64,000 nt of DNA from Singulisphaera sp. GP187 (GTDB lineage: Bacteria; Planctomycetota; Planctomycetia; Isosphaerales; Isosphaeraceae): the NCBI RefSeq assembly GCF_900129635.1, contig NZ_FSRB01000001.1, forward strand, positions 3,883,501 to 3,947,500, written 5' to 3'. The notes beneath the pieces were generated by a model. It saw only the letters and a list, made by a program, of their open reading frames with translations. It made no database searches and was not told the DNA's origin. Of the stretch, positions 47,998 to 55,992 are shown piece by piece. The position numbers and the translations under genes are program-made. Each line of letters starts with the position of its first letter. The first letter of the stretch is position 1.

Positions 47998-48545
47998 GCG
48001 CACGATCGCCCGTTCTGCAATACGAACCTGATGCGAGGGGGGCCGGCGGATGACGCCCGCCCCCCTCGCAGCGCATTGGGCTCGACGCGAAAATCGATTC
48101 ACGCGGAGACGCGGAGGAGAGAGAGAAGGTTGTTGAGAAACAGGTTAACGTATGGCCTGCCCCCCAAAATCTGGTCCAGTCTTAAGAGCGTCTAACAAAA
48201 CCCTGGTTCGCATGGGGTTGGCAAGATCAAGACAATGAAGCGCCAAGCCTATGGGTTTCGCGACAAGGAATTCTTCAAACTGAAGATCCTGGCGATCCAC
48301 GAGACGAGATACAAATTGGTTGAATAATGCAGTATCGATGTTTCCCGGGCTGCGTGAGCTTCCGCCGGATGAACCTGAATGCATTCAATTTGATGCCAAC
48401 ATGGTTCCGGCCGGAAGCCGGCGGATTCGTACAGGCCCCCATCCCCCTGGCCCCATGGCCCGATTACAGGACATAACGCCCTTTCTTTCCGGCAAAAATC
48501 GGGCAAAACATGCGTGCATTCAAAGACCTGAGAGGGACCGGCAAA
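47998..48545. other. Left boundary of accessory island, IS debris
   Basis: This 548-bp region contains no intact gene. It holds a transposase tail (48208-48327) and, at 48186-48197, GAGCGTCTAACA, which matches the IS630 end word GAGCGCCTAACA at 54830 in 11 of 12 positions. The sequence from 48330 to 48545 has no recognisable content. Confidence 0.55.
48208..48327 (+). pseudogene. Transposase C-terminal remnant (ISL3-like)
   Basis: The frame ending at TAA 48325 encodes KIKTMKRQAYGFRDKEFFKL followed by KILAIHETRYKLVE. The K-x-K-R-x-A-Y-G-F-R-(D/N) block is the hallmark C-terminus of ISL3-type transposases. Nothing upstream of about 48208 continues the family, so only about 37 residues survive. 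It marks past IS activity at the edge of the island, 430 bp before the integrase. Confidence 0.7.
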
Positions 48546-48746
48546 ATGAGACGCTGCTCGTTCTACATCGACTTCGATGAAAACCCCGAGATTGGGGGCC
48601 AACAGGCGTTCTACTTTCTCGGTGACAAGCTGCCCGCTAATGAGTTGCGAGGGTGCCGCATCGTCGATATCTGTTTCAACGAAGAGCGACAGCTCGTCCT
48701 CACCGTCGAAACCCCCGACGATGCGGCTCGTCCGATCGATCCTTAG
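48546..48746 (+). CDS. Small protein of unknown function
   Basis: A 66-residue frame from ATG 48546 encodes MRRCSFYIDFDENPEIGGQQ and later CRIVDICFNEERQLVLTVET. It is acidic with an alternating strand-like pattern. An upstream ATG at 48510 would extend it by 12 residues. It ends 9 bp before the integrase and may be expressed with it. The antisense frame of 176 codons over the same DNA looks less protein-like. Family not recognised. Confidence 0.45.
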   Translation: MRRCSFYIDFDENPEIGGQQAFYFLGDKLPANELRGCRIVDICFNEERQLVLTVETPDDAARPIDP

Positions 48747-48755
48747 AGTCGAGTG

Positions 48756-49757
48756 ATGAGCGGAGAGCTTGTCCAGCATAGAGGCGGCGGAATCGTCCTG
48801 CCCGCCCTCATCGCCCAGGAGGGCGACCGGGCCGGGAGACGCTTCATCGAGTTCTTCACCGCTCAGATTCGGAACCCCAACACGCGAGCGGCCTACACCC
48901 AGCCCGTTGCTCAGTTCCTAAGGTGGTATACGGACCGCAAGCTCACTCTTCAAACGCTCGAACCCGTCGCCGTCGCCGCCTACGTCGAGAAGCTGGGTGC
49001 CACCAGGTAGAAGCCCACGGTCAAGCAACACCTAGCCGCCATCAAGATGCTGCTCGACTGGATGGTGACCGGACAAATCATCCCGGTGAACCCCGCAGCT
49101 TCCGTGAGTGGCCTGAAGCACGTCGTCTCGAAGGGGCTGACGCCGTATCTCTCGGCCGAGGACACTCGAACGCTTCTCACGAGCATCGAGCCTTCAACTC
49201 TCTTGGGGCTCAGGGATAGAGCCCTCATCGCCGTGATGACCTACTCGTTCGCCCGCATCTCAGCGACTCTCTCGCTGACCGTGGACGACTACTATGCGAA
49301 CGGGAAGAAGTGGCGGCTCAGGCTCCACAAGAAGGGCGGGAGGCGTCTGGAGGTGCTGGTGCATCATAAAGCGGAGGAGCACCTTGATGCCTACATCCAA
49401 TCTGCGAGAATCGAGGGCGACAAGCGAGGGCCGCTTTTTCGTGCGGGCAACCGCAGGAGCGGCGAGTTGAAAGCGACGTCGCTTCGGCGAAACGACGCAT
49501 GGGGGATGGTGAAGCGGAGAGTGGCCGAGGTCGGCCTCACGCACAAGCTCTGCAACCACTCGTTCCGGGCGACGGGAGTCACCGCGCTCATGGCTTCAGG
49601 AGGCAACATCGAGAAAGCCCGGAAAATCGCAGGCCACGCGAGCACCAAGACGACACAGCTCTACGACCGAACCGACGACGAAATCACGCTCGCTGAAATC
49701 GAGCGGACAACGACACAAATGGACACCTGGTATGCTGACGGCTTTTTCAATACGTGA
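48756..49757 (+). pseudogene. Tyrosine recombinase/integrase interrupted by in-frame TAG
   Basis: The frame from ATG 48756 encodes an N-terminal SAM-like core-binding domain (NPNTRAAYTQPVAQFLRWYT), meets TAG at 49008-49010, and continues in the same frame (KPTVKQHLAAIKMLLDWMV) to the C-terminal catalytic domain. Catalytic residues are recognisable: Arg in YSFARISATL, HSFR, the His of GHASTKTTQ and Tyr in LYDR. One substitution (for example CAG to TAG) would explain the break. The fragment after the stop has an ATG at 49047 but lacks the N-terminal domain. It marks the left side of an integrated island. The downstream cassette's ATG 49732 overlaps its 3' end. Confidence 0.82.
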
Positions 49758-50781
49758 ATCGCTCCAAGGTCATCTACAAGAGTTCGTACAGGCCACGGGA
49801 TTCGCGTACATAATAACATAAGCACTTGTAAGAGACATCGTCTGCTTACTCTCATCGTATCGCGAGGAGAACACCCCGTTATTTCCTCAAATCTATATTT
49901 TTAATAATCTCGATACACTCACGGCGATAGCCCCAGGTGCCGACCGCATCACCCTAGGAACGTCGAATTACTCGCCCGACTCCGCAAAAGACATTCTGAA
50001 AAACAGTGCTGGACTGGCGACCGAAGGATGGTCAGTATTCATCACTTGGACGACCCCACCTGAATTCCAATATGGCATTTTCCGGTCCCAAATCCACTCT
50101 GTCGCTCTCAGTGCGGAAGAGTCGCTAGCCGACATGGAGCCAACTTCTCCTGTGCTGATGATACGAAACAGAGGACACCTCGTGGTTGAACTCCTCATCA
50201 GTAAACATCGCACATACACGGTATCGTTCACCTCATCACCGGCCTCAAAATCCACGCTCTCCGACCACGTTTCCAAATTTGCTTGCATTGCTGCCAGCCA
50301 GATAGCAGACGACAGGCGGGCTGGATTTGTCCCATACCTCAAAAGCCTAATGACAGACAAACTTCTCCACTCACATGGTACTCTCCTCGCGGTAGTCGAC
50401 TCGTCGTCCACACTCAAATCACACGACCACACACTGGACGCAGGAACCTGGCTAAGTCCCGTGGTTGATTTAGCCGCTAGATACTCCAGAGCCATTACAG
50501 AGAGGACCGCTATCGCCCTTGCAGAACTACAGGCGTCAGAGGTTTTACTGGAGGGTATGGTCAACAGTGACGGCGTCGTGGTGTTCGGTGCCGATGGGAC
50601 GCTACGTGCATTCCGCGTCTTCTTGAAGCCGGACGACGCGGAAAAGAAGGCTCTTGCCGAAAAAGGTGGCGGGCGTCGGCGCACCTATGAGCTTATGCGG
50701 AATCGCACGAATGTTACGTTGATGGCCGCTCTATTCAGGTCTCAGGATGGCGATACGGAATGTGCGGGAGGGGAATCATGA
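49732..50781 (+). pseudogene. Divergent diadenylate-cyclase-like protein with sensor domain; early in-frame TAA
   Basis: A 349-codon frame starts at ATG 49732 inside the integrase 3' end and is broken only by TAA 49819-49821 (codon 30). Coding character continues straight through (LVRDIVCLLSSYREENTPLF, LATEGWSVFITWTTPPEFQY). No standard start exists between the TAA and ATG 50134, so translation from there gives only 215 residues and loses most of the N-terminal sensor-like domain. The C-terminal half resembles DAC (DisA_N) domains: HGTLLAVVD at about 215, NSDGVVVFGADG (DGV in place of the DGA motif, 280-282), GGGRRRTYE (RRR in place of RHR, 312-318) and FRSQDGDTE. It overlaps the next gene as ATGA. 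GC is lower than in the core genes. The DAC link is by motif pattern, from memory. Confidence 0.62.
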
Positions 50782-52109
50782 GCGACAACCACGAGATTAC
50801 CGTGTGGCAGCCGACAGACCTTGTCGTCATTCCAGCAGGAACTTCCACACCGACAGATGTGCTGCGTTATGCGACGCCTACTCTTTCGCCAAGAGACCAA
50901 AAATCAATCGCTGCCGGATTCGATTCTGAAAGCTATGAGATGGTGGCGACCTTCGTCTGGGCCAAAGCTTCCGCCGCCCTGAAGAGGCAGTTGGCGACGC
51001 TGGGCATGGAGTTTGTCGGGGAGATGCTCGGTCGCTCGGACTTCATTGACGAATCAGACCCCTCTACTTCCATCAGCGACATCGAGGCCATATCGCTGGC
51101 CGAAGACTTGGGTCTGGTGACGACGACTCAATCGATGCGTCTAAAACATTCGCTTGAAATTGTCACGCATTTCGCAAATCTCGAATTCACAGGCGATACG
51201 TACGAGTCGATGGAGCGAGAGGAGGCCTTATCTCTATTGAAGGCTTGCATCACAAGCATTCTTGGCAAGGCCAGATTCGAGAACGCCATTCATTTTGTTG
51301 AATTCCGCAAGTCTTTGTCCGAACGTTCTTTCAACGCGACAGACAGCGAAGTCCAAACAATCAAATCATCCCCTTACTTTTTTATCCGAACGACGGTCAC
51401 CGCACTACTTTCACTCGTCAAGACGGATAAAGGAGCCGCTCTTGAGCACGCGGTCGGTAACACGACACTGATAGTTCCCATCTTATGGGACAAGCTCAAA
51501 ACTCAGGAAAAATGGCAGGTCGGCCAAGCGTACGCAGAGGTCAATTCCGCAGGAAACCGCCCCGCCACTGCCGGTCTGAAGCGGGCTTTGACAAGCGTTC
51601 ACGGCTTTGACTACGTGCCGGAGTCGTTACGGTCGAACACTTTCATCGATGCAGCGGCGAAAGTTTTGGACGCCCATTTTGGCATCAACAACTTTCACAA
51701 CGAGGCGGCTCCGATGTCCAACCTTGCAAGCCTGGGTACGACCATACCTAAACCAGCATTCGGAAAGTGCATAGAGGCCACGCTCGCTGTATGGCTGGGC
51801 AACTCCTACGGGCAATCCTGGACTGCCATTCAATACGCCACCAATCTGCTGACAATGCTAAGGCCTGAACAGTGGGAGTATTACATCAACGAATGCCTTC
51901 CACGCGACAAGACTTTGCTCGACAAGCTCAACTACGGCGGGAAGCCAGCTTCTCGCTGGCCTGAATTGGTCAAAACATACAACCTTTCAAAAATGACATT
52001 TAACGACAAAACAGTTCGACACCTTCTTCATAGCAGCACAGAGCCACATGTAAGCCTGTCTTCTGTTTCTGCTCGTGCAGCTGAACTCAGAACTCTTATT
52101 ACTACTTAG
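50778..52109 (+). CDS. Unknown 443-aa protein coupled to the DAC-like gene
   Basis: ATG 50778 has GGAGGGG just upstream and overlaps the stop of the DAC-like gene as ATGA, so the two are translationally coupled. The 443-residue product is largely helical in appearance with no signal peptide or membrane segment. Visible stretches include SISDIEAISLAEDLGLVTTT, HFVEFRKSLSERSFNATDSE, EATLAVWLGNSYGQSWTAIQ and LRPEQWEYYINECLPRDKTL. No catalytic motif or family is recognised. The base composition is more AT-rich than the flanking core genes, suggesting transfer. By position it would be the partner or effector of the nucleotide-second-messenger-like protein; that is inference. Confidence 0.7.
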   Translation: MSDNHEITVWQPTDLVVIPAGTSTPTDVLRYATPTLSPRDQKSIAAGFDSESYEMVATFVWAKASAALKRQLATLGMEFVGEMLGRSDFIDESDPSTSISDIEAISLAEDLGLVTTTQSMRLKHSLEIVTHFANLEFTGDTYESMEREEALSLLKACITSILGKARFENAIHFVEFRKSLSERSFNATDSEVQTIKSSPYFFIRTTVTALLSLVKTDKGAALEHAVGNTTLIVPILWDKLKTQEKWQVGQAYAEVNSAGNRPATAGLKRALTSVHGFDYVPESLRSNTFIDAAAKVLDAHFGINNFHNEAAPMSNLASLGTTIPKPAFGKCIEATLAVWLGNSYGQSWTAIQYATNLLTMLRPEQWEYYINECLPRDKTLLDKLNYGGKPASRWPELVKTYNLSKMTFNDKTVRHLLHSSTEPHVSLSSVSARAAELRTLITT

Positions 52110-52112
52110 ATT

Positions 52113-52345
52113 TCACTTTTCGCTGCTTTGGGCACGCATGCGAGCGACCGTCTCGGAGAGGCCGCACTTCTCCAGCATGGCGAGGAGTACTTCCGCCGAT
52201 TTCTGCGGATTCGCCCTCTGCCCACGTACCGCTTCGAGTACGGCATCGGGGGATTCACTCCAAAGGTTCACAATGAACTCGTCGGAGTGCATCGCCTCGA
52301 TGGAATACTCCGCGAGGACCGAAGCCATGAGCGACTCGTAGCCCG
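52113..52345 (-). pseudogene. PIN-domain (VapC-like) protein C-terminal remnant
   Basis: The frame encodes VLAEYSIEAMHSDEFIVNLW, then ESPDAVLEAVRGQRANPQKS and LLAMLEKCGLSETVARMRAQ. Spacing and residues (the HPDEF-like element, the R-Q-R helix and L-E-x-x-G-L-x-x-T-V) match the end of PIN-domain ribonucleases. The N-terminal acidic active-site residues are missing; the frame reads open to 52457 but that part is unlike the family. It converges with the unknown gene ending at 52109. Confidence 0.5.
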
Positions 52346-52486
52346 TCACAAGGTTGAATCCTGCGTGCTTGCCTCTTCGATTCGTGCTACCCTGAACAGA
52401 CCACCGTAGCGAGGAGAAGACCGGAATGAGCCCCAGGCAGGACATGCAGGTCCGCATTTACAATACGTGGCCCCGAAGCCGGAGAG

Positions 52487-52684
52487 ATGCTCCTTGAAGA
52501 GAGCATCCTCCATTGGCGGCAGCTCGGCCCCACAGCCGTCTGGGACGCCATTTACGAGATGCTCGACCTGTGGTTCCTCGCTCGCGGCATGGACCCCGAG
52601 GCCCAGCGTATCGACCGCAGTCACGTCGAGATTCACCCCGTCCTCCGTCGCTCCGAGGCCGCGGAGCCTACCCTCCGTGGCTGA
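52487..52684 (+). CDS. Small protein preceding nucleotidyltransferase
   Basis: The 65-residue frame encodes MLLEESILHWRQLGPTAVWD, then MLDLWFLARGMDPEAQRIDR. It looks like a conserved small partner protein. Its stop overlaps the GTG start of the following nucleotidyltransferase by 8 bp, so they were cotranslated. Function unknown; a toxin-antitoxin-like or conflict role is conceivable from the pairing only. Confidence 0.55.
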   Translation: MLLEESILHWRQLGPTAVWDAIYEMLDLWFLARGMDPEAQRIDRSHVEIHPVLRRSEAAEPTLRG

Positions 52685-53238
52685 TTCCCTCAGCAAAGAC
52701 CTGAAGGATCTGCTCGAACTCCTCAACAAGTGGAGGGTCGAGTATCTCGTCATCGGCGGCCACGCCCTGGGTGTCCACACAGAACCTCGGGCGACCAAAG
52801 ACCTCGACGTCTGGGTCAATCGCACCGCCGAGAACGCGAAGCTCGTTTATGCGGCCCTGAAGGAGTATGGATCCCCGATGGTCAGTCAGCATTTCGGAGG
52901 GGTTTTTCACAGAGAGGGACTCCTTCCTGACCATCGGCGTGGCCTCCCCCAACCGAATCGACATCCTTAAAAGCATCGACGGCGTCGAATTCAACGAGTG
53001 TTGGGCCTCGAAGAAGGTGTTCCGCTTCGGAGAGGTCGAGGCGAACTTCCCGAGCCTGGAGAAGCTCCTCGCCGCCAACCTCGCGGCGGGAAAGCCGCAG
53101 GACCTCGTCGACGCCTCGAGGTTGCAAAAGGCCCTCGCACTCGAACGGCGGGAGAAGCTGAGTCCCGAGGCCCCTGAGAAGCCATCGGGGCAAGCTCCCG
53201 AGCAGCAGATTCGTCGACGACGCGGCCCAAGACTGTAG
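52677..53238 (+). pseudogene. Nucleotidyltransferase (DUF6036/AbiEii-like), frameshifted by a GTCA duplication
   Basis: From GTG 52677 the frame encodes LLELLNKWRVEYLVIGGHAL and ATKDLDVWVNRTAENA, the G-G-x(n)-D-x-D core of a polymerase-beta-type nucleotidyltransferase. It leaves frame near 52885 and resumes in another frame with TERDSFLTIGVASPNRIDIL and DGVEFNECWASKKVFRFGEV to TAG 53236. The break coincides with tandem GTCA at 52881-52884 and 52885-52888. Removing one copy restores GSPMVSISEGFF continuously. The restored protein would be about 186 residues, usual for this family. Confidence 0.75.
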
Positions 53239-53277
53239 GCTGCTCTCGCACAATCGGGCTCGCGAGCCGGCTTGCCG

Positions 53278-53765
53278 ACAGTTCCCCCGCTGGCCGCAGG
53301 CACGACACTTCCAGACGGGTTGCCTCACGCATATCTCGTCGTTGAGTTTTGTCCGAATGCTCTCGAATTCTTCTCGGCAACCGCGAGCACTTCCTCGCGA
53401 AGGGCTTCGGTGTTCTCGACTCGACCCCTCTCGCCGTCTCGAATCACGACCACGCCGTACGGCGGCCGCTCTCCGAACTCCTCCTCCATCAAGAGGAGAT
53501 AGGCCCCGAGCTGGAGGCGGTGCCCCGGATAGACCCGTTTCGCGGACGGCTTCCCCTCCTCGGGAATCAAACCGCCATCCTCCCGCACGATGCGGTCGGG
53601 ACGCCCGATGAGCTTTAACCGCTCCGAGACCAGCTCTTGATTGTCGAGGGCGATTGTCTCACCGGAGCCCAAACCCATCCCCTCTCGTGCACGAGCGGAC
53701 CACCAGAGGAGCAGTGCTCCCAGGAAGGCGAGCACCAGGGCGACGAGGAGGAGCTGCTCCCTCAT
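53278..53765 (-). pseudogene. Cas4-like PD-(D/E)XK nuclease core, 3' frameshift before Fe-S motif
   Basis: From ATG 53765 the frame starts with a membrane helix (LLLVALVLAFLGALLLWW). The nuclease core follows: RLKLIGRPDRIV (Asp), LIPEEGKPS (E-x-K) and HRLQLGAYLLL (the Q-x-x-x-Y motif), then EEFGERPPYGVVVI. The frame ends at 53325 in an unrelated tail, but a -1 frame entered near 53364-53373 continues IRTKLNDEICVRQPVWKCRA and CGQRGNC, the C-terminal Fe-S cysteine cluster of Cas4-type nucleases (53278-53307). Without it the cluster is incomplete. No CRISPR array or other cas gene is present. It is coupled as ATGA to the gene upstream. Confidence 0.7.
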
Positions 53766-54043
53766 CGGCCAGCACTGTAGAAGAGAACGATGGCGAGCAG
53801 GATGAGCCCCGCAACGATGAGCAGCACCCACCCGGCACGGCTCGCCGACTGACTTCGCAGCTCGACCTTCGCGGTCTCGACGTGCGTTTGCTCGCTCCGT
53901 CTGAGGTTGAATTCATTGCTTGAGCGAAGCCTCAAGCCGTCGCCAAGTCGCCAGGCTTCCGGGCAGTACGCGTAGGAGCCGATTTCGGTGGCTTTGACGT
54001 AGTCATCGAGGTTTGAGGTTTCGCATCCAGGCCAAGCTAACAC
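53762..54043 (-). CDS. Cas4-like N-terminal segment with membrane helix (split gene)
   Basis: A GTG-started 93-residue frame encodes DDYVKATEIGSYAYCPEAWR, the N-terminal motif of Cas4/RecB-type proteins with the first Fe-S cysteine (Y-C-P-x-A-W). A His-containing helix (RRSEQTHVETAKVELRS) and a membrane helix (WVLLIVAGLILLAIVLFYSA) follow. The next frame begins with another membrane helix and carries the nuclease core, with an ATGA overlap. Together they look like one two-helix membrane Cas4-like nuclease cut into two frames. The split could be natural or a frameshift. Confidence 0.6.
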   Translation of the reverse strand: MLAWPGCETSNLDDYVKATEIGSYAYCPEAWRLGDGLRLRSSNEFNLRRSEQTHVETAKVELRSQSASRAGWVLLIVAGLILLAIVLFYSAGR

Positions 54044-54087
54044 CCCTCTGCCGGAACGTCAGCCCGAAGGGCCGACGACCTTTGCTG

Positions 54088-54106
54088 AATAACTAAAATT
54101 GTTATT
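54088..54106. promoter_or_regulatory. Candidate ParD operator
   Basis: The inverted repeat AATAAC-N7-GTTATT lies 58 bp upstream of the parD start in an AT-rich tract. Ribbon-helix-helix antitoxins usually repress their own operon through such short palindromes. No binding data can be inferred beyond position and symmetry. Confidence 0.35.
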
Positions 54107-54163
54107 TACTGTTATCGGGTGTACGCTTCGAAAAACCGATTGTTTCCCCAGGGAACCCAGCCC

Positions 54164-54448
54164 ATGAACGTCTCACTGACCCCGGAGCTTGAAAAGTACG
54201 TGGACGGCAAAGTCCAGAGCGGGATGTACCACTCGGCAAGCGAGGTCATCCGCGAAGGGCTCAGGCTCTTGAAGGAGAAGGAGGAGCTTCATCAACGGAA
54301 GCTCATCGAGCTTCGACGCGAGATTCAGGTCGGCATCGACCAGGCCGACCGGGGTCAGGTGTCGCCGTTCAACGAGGCGACTTTGGAAGAGGCCAAGACG
54401 AAAGGTCGACAGCGACTCGCGGCGAAGAAGGCATCGAAGTCTCGATGA
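54164..54448 (+). CDS. parD: Type II antitoxin, ParD/CopG ribbon-helix-helix family
   Basis: ATG 54164 gives 94 residues: MNVSLTPELEKYVDGKVQSG, then YHSASEVIREGLRLLKEKEE. The N-terminal strand and two helices are the RHH DNA-binding fold, and the S-A-S-E-V-I-R-E-x-L block is diagnostic of ParD. The Lys-rich C-terminus should wrap the toxin. It overlaps the toxin gene by 4 bp. An upstream GTG-type extension to 54119 is not needed. Confidence 0.88.
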   Translation: MNVSLTPELEKYVDGKVQSGMYHSASEVIREGLRLLKEKEELHQRKLIELRREIQVGIDQADRGQVSPFNEATLEEAKTKGRQRLAAKKASKSR

Positions 54449-54744
54449 AAGAGCCCTTACTCACCGACGAAGCCAAAGACGACCTGGCCGAGATTTGGGC
54501 GACCATCGCCGATGCGAGGGACGAGCGGACGGCGAATCGGATCCATCGAAAAATCCTCGACGCGTGCCGCTCGAAAGCCGCATTCCCAGAGACCGGGCGA
54601 CTCCGCGAAGAGATTTCTCCCGGACTCCGATGCGTCGTGGTGCGTCCCTACGTCGCGTTTTTTCGCCCTCACATGGATACCATCGTCGTGCTCCGCATCC
54701 TCCACGGACGACGCGACGTCGAGAGCATCATGAGCGAGGCTTAA
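54445..54744 (+). CDS. parE: Type II toxin, ParE/RelE family
   Basis: The 99-residue protein starts at ATG 54445 within the antitoxin stop (ATGA). LTDEAKDDLAEIWATIADAR, FPETGRLREEISPGLRCVVV and VVLRILHGRRDVESIM are the helix-hairpin and beta-sheet motifs of ParE toxins. ParE proteins poison DNA gyrase, whereas RelE relatives cut mRNA; the R-x-L-H-G-R-R-D end favours ParE. This pair appears intact, unlike most neighbours in the island. Confidence 0.88.
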   Translation: MKEPLLTDEAKDDLAEIWATIADARDERTANRIHRKILDACRSKAAFPETGRLREEISPGLRCVVVRPYVAFFRPHMDTIVVLRILHGRRDVESIMSEA

Positions 54745-54829
54745 TCAGGAGACGTCTCGGATTCCGGGGTCGATGGCCCAGGCCATCATTGAGGAGGAGC
54801 GAGCCGAACGGTCCTGACCGGGCCCGTTA

Positions 54830-55838
54830 GAGCGCCTAACAGTTGGATGGCACGCCATTTGAAAGGAGATCTGAGTTAGGAGGTGGCCGATGACACCCTA
54901 TTCTCAAGATCTCCGACTGCGGGTCCTCGAGACGATCCAGCGCGGTGACGGGTCGGTACGCCAGATCGCGAACCGGTTCCTGGTCAGTATCTCCTTCGTC
55001 ACACGCTTGCTCCAACTCCATCGCACGACCGGCTCGGTCGAACCCAGACCGCACGGCGGTGGCAACCCCGCCGTGCTCGGGTCCGAGGACTTGGAACGGC
55101 TTCGAGAATTGATCCGCCAGCAACCCGATGCCACACTCGAGGAATGCCGCCAACGACTCGGCCTCTCGTGCTGCCTGATGACCATCTCGCGCGCCTTGAG
55201 CCAATTGGGGCTGCCGCGCAAGAAGAAGGTGCCCCGTGCCCAGGAGCAGGACCGCCCGGACGTCCAGGAGCAGCGGCGCGAATTCTGCGAGCGACTCGCT
55301 GGCGTGGACCCGAAACGCCTGGTTTTCGTGGACGAATGCGGGGCCAACACGGCGATGACCCGGACTTACGGCCGCGCCCCGGTGGGAGAACGCGTCTACT
55401 CCACGACGCCCGGGCACTGGGATTCGATCACGCTGACCAGCGGGATGGGCCTCTCCGGGGTGACGGCGACGTTGGCCTTCCCGGGCGCCACCAACACCGA
55501 CGTGTTCGAGGCCTACGTGGAACAGGTGTTGGTCCCGGAGTTGAAGTCGGGGGACGTGGTGATCTGGGACAATCTCAAGCCGCACCAGTCGGAAGATGCG
55601 ATCGAGGCCGTCGAGACGGCCGGAGCGGAGGTGGTGCCGTTGCCGCCGTGGAGTCCGGACCTGACACCGATTGAGGAGATGTTTTCGAAGGTCAAGGGTG
55701 CGATGAGGTCGGCGGCGGCGCGAACGAAGGAGACGGTCTATGCGGCGTTCGGTTCGGCCTTGCATGACGTCACCCCCGAAAACATCGCCGGATGGTTCCA
55801 GGACCGTGCGGCGTATGCTATGCAACTGTGAGGCGCTC
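54830..55838 (+). mobile_element. IS630 family insertion sequence, complete, with TA target duplication
   Basis: The 1009-bp element has imperfect terminal inverted repeats: left from 54830 (GAGCGCCTAACAGTTGGAT) and right, read inward from 55838, GAGCGCCTCACAGTTGCAT. It is flanked by TA at 54828-54829 and 55839-55840, the usual target duplication of IS630/Tc1-mariner elements. It carries one intact transposase gene. It inserted between parE and the 5' end of the HNH partner gene. Confidence 0.88.
54890..55831 (+). CDS. IS630 family transposase
   Basis: The 313-residue protein has an N-terminal helix-turn-helix region (RQIANRFLVSISFVTRLLQL) and a DDE catalytic domain. The catalytic residues are visible as LVFVDECGA (D), VVIWDNLKPH (D) and SPDLTPIEEMF (E). 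Length and the frame are intact in one open reading frame without programmed frameshift. The stop codon lies 7 bp from the right end of the element, inside the terminal repeat. Confidence 0.93.
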   Translation: MTPYSQDLRLRVLETIQRGDGSVRQIANRFLVSISFVTRLLQLHRTTGSVEPRPHGGGNPAVLGSEDLERLRELIRQQPDATLEECRQRLGLSCCLMTISRALSQLGLPRKKKVPRAQEQDRPDVQEQRREFCERLAGVDPKRLVFVDECGANTAMTRTYGRAPVGERVYSTTPGHWDSITLTSGMGLSGVTATLAFPGATNTDVFEAYVEQVLVPELKSGDVVIWDNLKPHQSEDAIEAVETAGAEVVPLPPWSPDLTPIEEMFSKVKGAMRSAAARTKETVYAAFGSALHDVTPENIAGWFQDRAAYAMQL

Positions 55839-55992
55839 TAGTCGTAATCACCCGAGCGATGGGCCGATAACTCATGGGTACGACACGAGCCAACTCCCTC
55901 AAAACCTTCCGACGCAACAACGTGCGTGCCAGGCCCCTTCACCGGTGATGTCCTGGAGGCTCGGAAGACGCATCGCTGAGGAGCAGGACCCC

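Noticed and set aside
48145..48779. Minus-strand frames of 79 and 176 codons opposite the transposase remnant and the small 48546-48746 gene
   Set aside because: The plus strand gives a recognisable ISL3-type tail and a more protein-like small frame; the minus frames fit as shadows.
49008..49010. TAG recoding (readthrough) in the integrase
   Set aside because: TAG terminates other genes nearby and no recoding signal is visible; a point mutation is simpler.
55850..55990. Short frames just right of the IS630 element
   Set aside because: They start inside the transposase or terminal repeat in other frames and have no coding character.
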